Program-made: the position numbers and the translations under genes | Source of the DNA: Rhodoferax ferrireducens | GTDB lineage: Bacteria > Pseudomonadota > Gammaproteobacteria > Burkholderiales > Burkholderiaceae_C | DNA length: 64,000 nt | Reading direction: 5' to 3' | Assembly: GCF_003347515.1 (NCBI RefSeq) | Contig: NZ_QEII01000312.1 | Span: forward strand, 110,768 to 174,767 | Notes under the pieces: model-generated | Told to the model about the DNA's origin: nothing | Database searches by the model: none | What the model saw: the letters and a program-made list of their open reading frames with translations, nothing else | Shown here: positions 1-6,477 of the stretch, in pieces | How positions within the stretch are numbered: position 1 is the first letter of the stretch | Layout: each line of letters begins with the position of its first letter

Positions 1-310
1 CGGTCCACAGCCGCAAAATCGTCTCGGCCTTGAGCGTGAGCGTGCCGGGAAAACGCGCATGCTCTGGACTCAGGCCGACGGCTTGCGTGGGCAGCACCAG
101 CACTTTCAAGTCCGGCGCCAGATGCGGCAGCGCCGCCGCCACCACGCCATCGACCAGTACCGTGTCCACGTTCAGCGGCAAATGCGGGCCATGCTGCTCG
201 GTGGCGGCGACGGGCAAGACGGCGATGGTCTGTGCCGCCTCGCCGCTTTCAATCAGGTGGGCGAAGTCCTGCGTGGAGAGATCGGCCCAGAATCTGGATT
301 TGGTGGTCAT
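1..310 (-). CDS. Creatininase-family amidohydrolase, N-terminal part (cut by window edge)
   Basis: This gene runs off the left edge; only its first 103 or so codons are present, starting at ATG 310-308 on the minus strand. The translation begins MTTKSRFWADLSTQDF and contains PVAATEQHGPHLPLNVD at about residues 32-48. This is the signature of the creatininase (creatinine amidohydrolase) family, in which the Glu and His of EQHG and the later Asp bind the metal pair. Family members hydrolyse cyclic amides or act in cofactor biosynthesis (MftE, FAPy deformylase), so the substrate cannot be told from this fragment. The reading frame is open and codon use is like the neighbours. The family assignment is firm and the function is unknown. 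Confidence 0.8.
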   Translation of the reverse strand, partial: MTTKSRFWADLSTQDFAHLIESGEAAQTIAVLPVAATEQHGPHLPLNVDTVLVDGVVAAALPHLAPDLKVLVLPTQAVGLSPEHARFPGTLTLKAETILRLWT

Positions 311-328
311 GTGTTTGTCATCGCGAGG

Positions 329-1371
329 CTAAGTATCCATATTTTCATCTGGAGCCGACACGTTCAGCGCATAAAACTCGTGCAGTTTGGCGGCCAGCAG
401 CTTTTTATCTGGTAACTGAGTCTGGTACTCGGCGACCAGCGCGGGGGACAGCGAACGGCTGAGCGCGTATTCGACCACTTCGCTGTCTTTGGACGCGCAC
501 AGCAGCACGCCGATGGCCGGGTTTTCATGGGGCTTGCGGTGGTCGCGGTCCAGGGCTTCGAGGTAGAAATTGAGCTTGCCGAGATGCTCGGGCGCAAAGG
601 CGGTGACTTTCAACTCAATGGCCACCAGACAATTCAGGCCACGATGGAAGAAGAGCAAATCAAGCGCGAAGTCCTGACCGCCGACCTGCACCGGGTATTC
701 CGTGCCGATGTAGCAAAAGTCTCGTCCCAACTCGGTCAGAAACCGCCCCAGGTTTTGCAGTAGCGAGCGGTGCAGGTCCAGTTCGGAGTGGTCAGCGGGA
801 AGGCCCAGGAATTCAAGCAGGTAGGTATCCTTGAAAAAGTCATCGGCTTGCGGATGCAATTCTCTCAACGCTGTTGAGAGTTTTGGCGGGTTGAGCACGG
901 TTCGCTCAAACAGGGCGCTGTCAATTTGTCGTGCAACCTCCCGCACCGACCAGCAATTTTGCGTCGCCATCCGCAGGTAGAACTCGCGTTCTTCGCTTCG
1001 TTTCGAGCGGCTGAGGATGTGAAGATGGGGCGAAGCAAAACTCTCAACAGCGGTGAGAGTTTTGCTTCGCCCCGGTAGGCCTCGAAAAACTGGCGCATGC
1101 GCCAGAGGTTTTGCGGCGAGAAGCCGCGCAAGCCTGGTTCGCGCTGCGCAATGTAGCCGGCCAGTTGCACGACCGTTCCCTTGGCTCAACCGTCGGCCTC
1201 GATTTTGTAGTGAAGGTATTCACCGACGCGCCAGTAAAGGTCGATCAGTTCCGTGTTCACGGCCGACATCGCTCGCTGGCGTGACACATGGATCAGCTTC
1301 ACCACTTCGGCGAAGGCTGCTTCGACCGCCGCATTGGCTGCGACATTATTCCTGCTCATTTGCTCTCCCAT
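329..1371 (-). pseudogene. YhcG/DUF1016 PDDEXK nuclease, inactivated by a nonsense codon and a frameshift
   Basis: Three pieces of one YhcG-like protein can be joined. Codons from ATG 1371 give the DUF1016 N-terminal domain (TELIDLYWRVGEYLHYKIEADG) and stop at TGA 1188-1186. The same frame then resumes as AKGTVVQLAGYIAQREPGLR and RGFSPQNLWRMRQFFEAYRG. Relatives have Trp at the stop position (ADGWGKGTV), so TGG to TGA is the simplest explanation. Near 1073-1030 the frame shifts. The C-terminal nuclease half continues to 329 in another frame with HLHILSRSKRSEEREFYLRM, the acidic and basic nuclease residues in FALDLLFF and AIELK, and an otherwise intact end. Intact members are about 340-350 aa and are often found near restriction-modification or other accessory genes. 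The break coincides with a perfect inverted repeat described separately. The 286-codon reading frame at 329-1189 is only the C-terminal remnant. Confidence 0.85.
1027..1073. repeat. Perfect 20-bp inverted repeat at the frameshift site of the DUF1016 pseudogene
   Basis: Bases 1027-1046 and 1054-1073 are exact reverse complements, separated by a 7-base loop at 1047-1053. The higher-coordinate arm corresponds on the coding strand to the codons for GEAKLS that relatives have at this place. The lower-coordinate arm lies where relatives encode roughly RELSWSH, and it removes those codons and the reading frame. This fits an arm that was copied from its partner. Confidence 0.9.
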
Positions 1372-1483
1372 GATTTCATCCAGCAGCCCGCCTGCTTCGC
1401 CCTCAATGGCCCGTCATCGCCAATGCCCCAGATGCATCAGACGATTTTGTAGCGGGTTATCGGGTCCGCTGTCTTCTTTGCCC

Positions 1484-1825
1484 CTATGCCTTCTTCAAAA
1501 AGCAGGCTTTCAGCATGAAGCTGCCCGCGTCCATCTTGCAATCGACCTCATGGTCGCCATCAACCAGACGAATGCTCTTGACCTTGGTGCCTTTTTTCAA
1601 CACGGTGGATGAGCCCTTGACTTTCAAGTCCTTGATCAGGATGACCGCATCGCCATCGGCCAGCGGGTTGCCGTTGGAATCCTTGATGACGCCATCGCCC
1701 TCCTCGCTGTCTTCAGCGACCGCTTGCGCCGGCCACTCATGCGCGCAGTCGGGGCAAACGTAGTTGTCGCCGTCCAGATAGGTGTTTTCGAGAGTGCATT
1801 GTGGGCAGGCGGGGATGTTGGACAT
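1484..1825 (-). CDS. yjdM: YjdM/PhnA-family zinc-ribbon protein
   Basis: This 113-residue protein starts with an N-terminal zinc ribbon whose Cys pairs are CPQC (residues 8-11) and CPDC (about 28-31). The characteristic PhnA-like domain follows (VIKDSNGNPLADGDAVILIK, DLKVKGSS, LKKGTKVKSIRLV, MKACFLKK-like end). It matches the full length of the E. coli YjdM family. The old name phnA is misleading: this family is not phosphonoacetate hydrolase, and its biochemical role is not settled. It is a single gene; the next gene upstream on the same strand is the radical SAM protein, separated by about 90 bp on its far side. No export signal is visible, so it should be cytoplasmic. Confidence 0.9.
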   Translation of the reverse strand: MSNIPACPQCTLENTYLDGDNYVCPDCAHEWPAQAVAEDSEEGDGVIKDSNGNPLADGDAVILIKDLKVKGSSTVLKKGTKVKSIRLVDGDHEVDCKMDAGSFMLKACFLKKA

Positions 1826-1917
1826 GGCTGACTTTTCTAATAGGAGGGTTGGCCGCAGGCTGGCACGACAGGCGCACTAGTACGGTTTGAACAAGGCGGC
1901 AAGTATAGGAAATCGTT

Positions 1918-3585
1918 TCAATCCACCGTTTGTCGCACCGCAAGGTGGCGTTCCTGGCGCTGCGCCAGGGTCTTGGCAACATGGCTTTGCGGCGCCGCCT
2001 GTCTGGGCAACAGGCCTTTGAGGGCGTGCGGACTGGCTCGGGCGCCGCTGGCGATGTAGTCGGCCAGCAGGGTCGCTTGAACGGTCGCGGCAGGCAAGCC
2101 ACAACCAACGCACAGGTAGTCAAACAGCGCATCCACCAGCGCCTCGGGCGACAGGCCGCTGGTTTTGCCAGTGCTTTGCCACAACCCGTCGGCAAAACCG
2201 AGAAAGGCATAAAACGGCGACATTGCCAGTCCGCTGGCAGCGGCGAGACCGGCTTGAGCGCCCGTCTCTGTGCGGCGATGTGTGCCCAGCAGCAGCAGCA
2301 GCAGGGTGTGCGTAAAGCGACCCGAGTTGGCCACCATGTCCCAATAGCGCGAGAAGCGGGTAAAACGCTGCATCGTCGCCGCGTCCACCACGCCGGTCTG
2401 CCGCACGGTATAGGGCGGCGCGGGGTCGTACACCATGCCGTATGCGACCGTATGGCGCGCAATTGGCGTGCCGCGCAAACGCTTCAAAATGCCGAGCTGG
2501 ATTTCGTGCGGCTGCAAGGCGTGCAGGCGGTCGAAGCCAGCGGCAAAGCTTTCCAGCGTTTCGCCAGGCAGGCCAAAAATGAGGTCGGTGTGCAAGTGGG
2601 CGTTCGACTCTTGAACAAGCCAGCGCAAGTTGGCCACGGTCCGCTCGTTGTCCTGTTTGCGCGAGATGCGCTGCTGCACCTCGACATTGAAGCTCTGGAT
2701 GCCGACCTCAAACTGCAGCACGCCCGGGGGGAACTGCGCAATCATGTGTTTGAGGCGGTCGGGCAACTGATCGGGGATGACTTCAAAATGCACGAACAGG
2801 TCGCCAGCAGGTTCGGCACTGTCTGGCGCTGGCAGCCGGTCCAGGAAAAACTGCAGGATGCGCACCGAGGCGTCGATCTTCAAATTGAAGGTGCGGTCCA
2901 CGAACTTGAAGTTGCGCGCGCCGCGCTGGTACAGGCCCTGCATCTCGGCGAGGAAGGCGTCCAGCTCAAACGCCCAGGCGGTTTTGTCCAGCGAACTCAG
3001 GCAAAACTCACACTTGAACGGGCAGCCGCGCGAGGCCTCGACATAGAGCAGGCGGTGCGCCAGATCGGCATCGGTGTATTCGGCGTAGGGTAGCGCAATC
3101 TCGCTAAGAGGCGGCTGCTCACCGGCGATGACTTTCATCAGCGGCTGCGGCCCGTGCAGCAAGGCGCGACACAGTTTGGGAAAACTCACATCGCCCCAGC
3201 CGGTGATGACGTGGTCGGCCAATCGCACGATGTCTTGCTCGTCCACCTCATGACTGACTTCGGGGCCGCCCAGCACGACTTTGATTCCGGGTCGTTGGGT
3301 TTTCAGCAAACGCAGCACCTCGCAGGTCTGCGTGACGTTCCAGATGTACACGCCGAAGCCGATGATTTGCACCGCGCCGGGTGCCGGCTCGCCCAGCGTC
3401 AGCAGCAACTCGTCCACCACGTCCTGCGCCTTGCGCGCAATCGTGAACTCGCGCAAGGCGGTTTGCGGCTTCAAGTCGCCCATATTCGCCAGCAGGTAGC
3501 GCAGACCCAGGGAGGCGTGGATGTATTTGGCGTTGAGCGTGGCCAGGAGGATCGAGGGGGAGTTGAGAACTTGAAGGGAAGCCAT
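1918..3585 (-). CDS. B12-binding-domain radical SAM protein (DUF4080 type)
   Basis: The protein has 555 aa. Residues 12-130 look like a B12-binding-type Rossmann domain (SILLATLNAKYIHASLGLRY, VVLGGPEVS). The radical SAM core follows, with C188, C192 and C195 in the CxxxCxxC motif of RGCPFKCEFC, which ligates the 4Fe-4S cluster. Further core motifs are LQFEVGIQSFN and HTDLIFGLPGE. The C-terminal 200 residues match the DUF4080 extension. Family members are presumed cobalamin-dependent or methylthio-type radical enzymes, but the substrate is unknown. The gene stands alone and is divergent from the Fic gene across a 125-bp gap. ATG 3585 fits the family N-terminus. Confidence 0.88.
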   Translation of the reverse strand: MASLQVLNSPSILLATLNAKYIHASLGLRYLLANMGDLKPQTALREFTIARKAQDVVDELLLTLGEPAPGAVQIIGFGVYIWNVTQTCEVLRLLKTQRPGIKVVLGGPEVSHEVDEQDIVRLADHVITGWGDVSFPKLCRALLHGPQPLMKVIAGEQPPLSEIALPYAEYTDADLAHRLLYVEASRGCPFKCEFCLSSLDKTAWAFELDAFLAEMQGLYQRGARNFKFVDRTFNLKIDASVRILQFFLDRLPAPDSAEPAGDLFVHFEVIPDQLPDRLKHMIAQFPPGVLQFEVGIQSFNVEVQQRISRKQDNERTVANLRWLVQESNAHLHTDLIFGLPGETLESFAAGFDRLHALQPHEIQLGILKRLRGTPIARHTVAYGMVYDPAPPYTVRQTGVVDAATMQRFTRFSRYWDMVANSGRFTHTLLLLLLGTHRRTETGAQAGLAAASGLAMSPFYAFLGFADGLWQSTGKTSGLSPEALVDALFDYLCVGCGLPAATVQATLLADYIASGARASPHALKGLLPRQAAPQSHVAKTLAQRQERHLAVRQTVD

Positions 3586-3622
3586 GCCGGCATTATCAAC
3601 ATTCAGGCAAGATAAACACCTA

Positions 3623-3703
3623 ACAAGTTGGCAAACAAGTTGGCAAAATTCGACAAAACAATAATCAAATCAACTATTTACAAGCGTAAAAATGTTGGCA
3701 AAA
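3623..3703. promoter_or_regulatory. Tandem 12-bp repeats and a third half-copy in the radical SAM/Fic divergent promoter
   Basis: ACAAGTTGGCAA occurs twice in exact head-to-tail order at 3623-3634 and 3635-3646. The core GTTGGCAAAA recurs at 3694-3703, only 7 bases before the Fic start codon. The gap also serves the divergent radical SAM gene. Repeats this regular in a promoter usually bind a regulator. The Fic protein itself ends in a winged-helix-like domain and is the obvious candidate (inference). Confidence 0.5.
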
Positions 3704-3710
3704 TACTTGC

Positions 3711-4904
3711 ATGTACACGCACGCCCACCAGTTTGAGCCCCTGATGCCCTCCGATGCGCGCATCGAGCCGCTGTTAGCCAAGGCACATGACCTTTCAAGA
3801 TTCGCCACGACATTGGCAGGCACCCGCGTGCCGCCTGAACTGCGCAGCCTGCTGCGCAGCATGAACTCGTATTACACCAACCGCATTGAAGGCCAGCACA
3901 CCCGGCCGCATGAAATCGACCAGGCCTTACGGCAAGACTTCTCCAAAGACGCCATGCTGGCCGCCAAACAGCGATTGGCCGTGGCACATATCGAAGCCGA
4001 GCAAGCGCTGGAGCAGCGCTACAGCGGACCCGACGGCGCGCGCGCCCTGTACACCGTTGAGGCCGTGCAGGACATGCACCAGGAACTGTTTGGCCGCTTG
4101 CCCCCGGCAGACTTGCTCACGTCAGAAAACGAACCCATCGCGCCGGGTCAGTTGCGCACACGGGAGGTCAAGGTGGGTCAGCACGTGGCGCCAGCCTGTG
4201 CCAGCGTGCCCCAATTCCTGGCGCGCTGGGCCAGCTTCTATGGCAATGTGCGACGCGGCGAGGCGGCGCTGGTGGCCATGGCCGCAGCGCACCAGCGCAT
4301 GGGCTGGATTCACCCCTTCATTGACGGCAACGGGCGGGTCATGCGCCTGCATACCCACACGCTGCTCAGCGCCCTGGGCTACACCGGCGGGCTATGGTCG
4401 CCGCTGCGCGGATTCGCGCGAAGCACGGAGCGCTACTACGCGCTGTTGGCCGATGCCGATAGCCTGCGCCGGGGCGATCTGGATGGGCGAGGCAATTTGA
4501 GCGAACAGGCGCTCATTGCCTGGATCGACTATGTGCTGGACATCTGCCTGGATCAGGTCACGTTCATGTCGGGCATGCTGGACTTTGAGACCATGAAGGC
4601 GCGCATTGAGGCCTGCCTCGTATTTGAGGCCACGGTGGTTAAGCAGGGTGTGCGTCAGGAGTCGCTGCGTGGGCTGCATTACCTTTTTCTCAGCGGCGAG
4701 GACATGGCCCGGGGCGATTTCAAATCCATGCTGGGCGTGAGCGACCGCGGTGCCACCGACGCCTTGGGGGCGCTGGTCAAGCGCGGCTTGCTCAAGTCCG
4801 ATTCGCCGCAGGGCAAGGTTCGGTTTGGGCTACCTCAGCATGCCTTGCGCTTTCTATTTCCGCGACTGTGGCCGGAGGCTGAGGCCGACGCGGCCACACT
4901 TTGA
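3711..4904 (+). CDS. Fic-domain protein with N-terminal inhibitory helix and C-terminal winged helix
   Basis: This 397-residue Fic protein probably transfers AMP (or another phosphate-containing group) onto a target protein. The catalytic motif HPFIDGNGR is complete, with the His at residue 201. The inhibitory motif (S/T)xxxE(G/N) is present as TNRIEG at residues 56-61, inside SYYTNRIEGQHT. This makes it a class II Fic protein that should restrain itself through that Glu. Residues about 310-380 (MARGDFKSMLGVSDRGATDA, LVKRGLLK) look like a winged-helix DNA-binding domain, a common arrangement in this family. No strong Shine-Dalgarno precedes ATG 3711, but the family N-terminus starts here. No antitoxin gene is adjacent, as expected when inhibition is built in. 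The tandem promoter repeats suggest autoregulation. Confidence 0.88.
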   Translation: MYTHAHQFEPLMPSDARIEPLLAKAHDLSRFATTLAGTRVPPELRSLLRSMNSYYTNRIEGQHTRPHEIDQALRQDFSKDAMLAAKQRLAVAHIEAEQALEQRYSGPDGARALYTVEAVQDMHQELFGRLPPADLLTSENEPIAPGQLRTREVKVGQHVAPACASVPQFLARWASFYGNVRRGEAALVAMAAAHQRMGWIHPFIDGNGRVMRLHTHTLLSALGYTGGLWSPLRGFARSTERYYALLADADSLRRGDLDGRGNLSEQALIAWIDYVLDICLDQVTFMSGMLDFETMKARIEACLVFEATVVKQGVRQESLRGLHYLFLSGEDMARGDFKSMLGVSDRGATDALGALVKRGLLKSDSPQGKVRFGLPQHALRFLFPRLWPEAEADAATL

Positions 4905-4973
4905 GCGACGTCATCCAGCCTTCATTTACAGTGAATTACTTCGCTGCACCAACTCTCCCCCCAATATAAAAAC

Positions 4974-5324
4974 ATGCCCACGTCAGACTCCACCATGACC
5001 CCAGAGCAACAACAGGCGTATGACACGGCATTGGAGAGAATCGAAACCTATCGTGTCCCGCAGAGTGCATATCTCGACTTGAAGGGACTTGGTTTGACAC
5101 GCTTGCCGCCGCAGATCGTTGAACTCACGACGCTCAAGATGCTTGACCTATCCGAAAACCAACTGAGCAACCTGCCGCCACAAATCGGCCAGCTCACAGC
5201 TCTGACTCATCTTTACCCTCCTTGCCCTCTCATAATTCCAGCAGACAGCTTCATGTTGGGCAAGGTGGTCAAAATCCTCAAAGTACTGGACCCTACCGCG
5301 CAGGGGCGAAAATGGGCGGCATGA
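4974..5324 (+). pseudogene. Truncated leucine-rich-repeat protein
   Basis: The first 79 codons encode an acidic N-terminus (MTPEQQQAYDTALERIETYR) and two to three LRR units (YLDLKGLGLTRLPPQIVELT, LKMLDLSENQLSNLPPQIGQ, LTALTHL). After about position 5211 the sequence stops resembling LRRs and reads into unrelated residues until a stop inside the next gene. Bacterial proteins that begin this way are usually long LRR or LRR-Roc-COR proteins, so this is most likely the 5' stub of a deleted gene. ATG 4974 or 4995 could both start it. A functional small LRR protein is not excluded but is unlikely, because the tail overlaps the alaX leader and start. Confidence 0.6.
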
Positions 5325-6088
5325 CACAAGACATCTTTCGCGCCGACGCTTATCTGCTTGAGTGCTCCGCCACGATCACCGCTATCACGCCGCAGGGCAT
5401 TGTGCTGGACCGCACCGTGTTTTATCCGCTGGGCGGCGGCCAGGCCGGTGACGCGGGCGTGCTGGTGCTGGCCGACGGCGGCGAGATTGCAATCGTGGAC
5501 ACCCGCAAGGGCAAGACCGAAGATGGCCAATCCAATGATGAAATAGCCCACTTGCCCCCGTCGGAATTGCTCAACCAGCTACTAAATAAAGAGCAAACAG
5601 ACGCTATCAGGCTGGCGGTAGGCGACACCGTGACGGCCCGCATCGACTGGGCCCGCCGGCATCGCCTGATGCGTTTTCACACCGCCACGCATCTGTTGTG
5701 CCACCTGGTGCCGCAGCTGGTGAACGGCTGCTCGATCACACCCGACTATGCGCGCCTTGACTTCAACATGACCGATGCGCTGGACAAGGAGTTGCTCAAC
5801 GCTGGCCTGGCCCGGCTCGTGGCCGCGGCCCATCCCATCTCGGTCGGCGCGATTTCCGACCAGGAACTGGACGCAAACCCGGCGCTGGTGAAAAGCATGT
5901 CGGTACAACCGCCGCGCGGCAGCGGCCAGATTCGCACGATTCGGATTGGCACGGAAGTGATGATCGACTTCCAGCCTTGCGGCGGCACGCATGTGGCCAA
6001 CACCGCAGAGATCGGCCCGGTCGTCGTCACCAAGATCGAAAAGAAATCCGCCAGCACCCGCCGCGTGGTGCTGGGTTTTGCGCCATGA
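5312..6088 (+). CDS. Alanyl-tRNA editing protein (AlaX type)
   Basis: AlaX proteins are free-standing copies of the AlaRS editing domain that hydrolyse Ser- or Gly-tRNA(Ala). The 258-residue product keeps the N-terminal beta-barrel portion (RTVFYPLGGGQAGDAG). It also has both zinc-binding motifs of the editing site, HTATHLLCH and CGGTH. Start ATG 5312 is preceded at 5 bases by AGGGG; ATG 5321 is an alternative. Residues about 76-95 (EIAHLPPSELLNQLLNKEQ) are an insertion encoded by a copy of the dispersed element and lie between the barrel and the editing domain. The stop overlaps the next start (ATGA at 6085-6088), so it is translationally coupled to the DUF167 gene. Confidence 0.9.
   Translation: MGGMTQDIFRADAYLLECSATITAITPQGIVLDRTVFYPLGGGQAGDAGVLVLADGGEIAIVDTRKGKTEDGQSNDEIAHLPPSELLNQLLNKEQTDAIRLAVGDTVTARIDWARRHRLMRFHTATHLLCHLVPQLVNGCSITPDYARLDFNMTDALDKELLNAGLARLVAAAHPISVGAISDQELDANPALVKSMSVQPPRGSGQIRTIRIGTEVMIDFQPCGGTHVANTAEIGPVVVTKIEKKSASTRRVVLGFAP
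5539..5598 (-). repeat. Dispersed 55-bp element, copy inside the AlaX gene (antisense to it)
   Basis: Read on the minus strand, this stretch follows the element's order: TTTATTTAGTAGCTGGTTG, then GCAATTCCGACGGGGGC, then GGGCTATTTCAT. It stays in frame within alaX and adds about 20 residues. The copy is opposite in direction to the gene. Confidence 0.65.
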
Positions 6089-6423
6089 GCCGCGGCCAGG
6101 TCAGAAACGCCACCGGCGACGCCTTCTTTGTCTGGGAGGGCGACGTGCTGGTGGTCAACATCCTGGGCAAGCCCAGCGCCGCCAAGGACGCGATTGGCAA
6201 GCCCAAGGGCACGCAACTCAAGGTCAGCGTAACCGCCGCACCAGTGGCCGGCAAGGCGACCGACCACATGCTGCGCTTTCTGGCGCCGCAGTTTGGCGTG
6301 TCCGTGGCCGACATCGAGGTGGTGTTCGGACGCGAGAACGTGAACAAGCAGCTGCGCATCAAGTCGCCCAAAAAACTGCCCGCCGTGTTTGCCCAGGCCT
6401 CCCTCTTGCCGGATGAGAACTGA
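6085..6423 (+). CDS. DUF167 (YggU) family protein
   Basis: This is a small 112-residue protein whose start overlaps the alaX stop. It shows the complete DUF167 fold signature: VLVVNILGKPSAAKDAIG, the strongly conserved TAAPVAGKATDHMLRFLA, and the C-terminal VFGRENVNKQLRI. The family is widespread, soluble and of unknown function. Earlier in-frame starts (to 5977) would lie wholly inside alaX. The initial residues SRGQVRNATGDAFFVWEGD fit the family N-terminus. The gene is co-transcribed with alaX and probably ends before the promoter of the dsbD-like gene. Confidence 0.88.
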   Translation: MSRGQVRNATGDAFFVWEGDVLVVNILGKPSAAKDAIGKPKGTQLKVSVTAAPVAGKATDHMLRFLAPQFGVSVADIEVVFGRENVNKQLRIKSPKKLPAVFAQASLLPDEN

Positions 6424-6477
6424 CAGCACGCCCCTCGACCGAGGAACTTTGCTCAGCAGCCCCACTCCCACATTGCG

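Noticed and set aside
861..890. Small inverted repeat CTCTCAAC/GTTGAGAG in the DUF1016 remnant as an operator
   Set aside because: It lies inside the nuclease-domain coding sequence, in the codons of LSTALRE, so it is most simply coding coincidence.
1930..3093. A 387-codon plus-strand frame across the radical SAM gene
   Set aside because: It lies wholly antisense to a gene with complete catalytic motifs and has a biased His/Gln/Arg composition typical of antisense frames.
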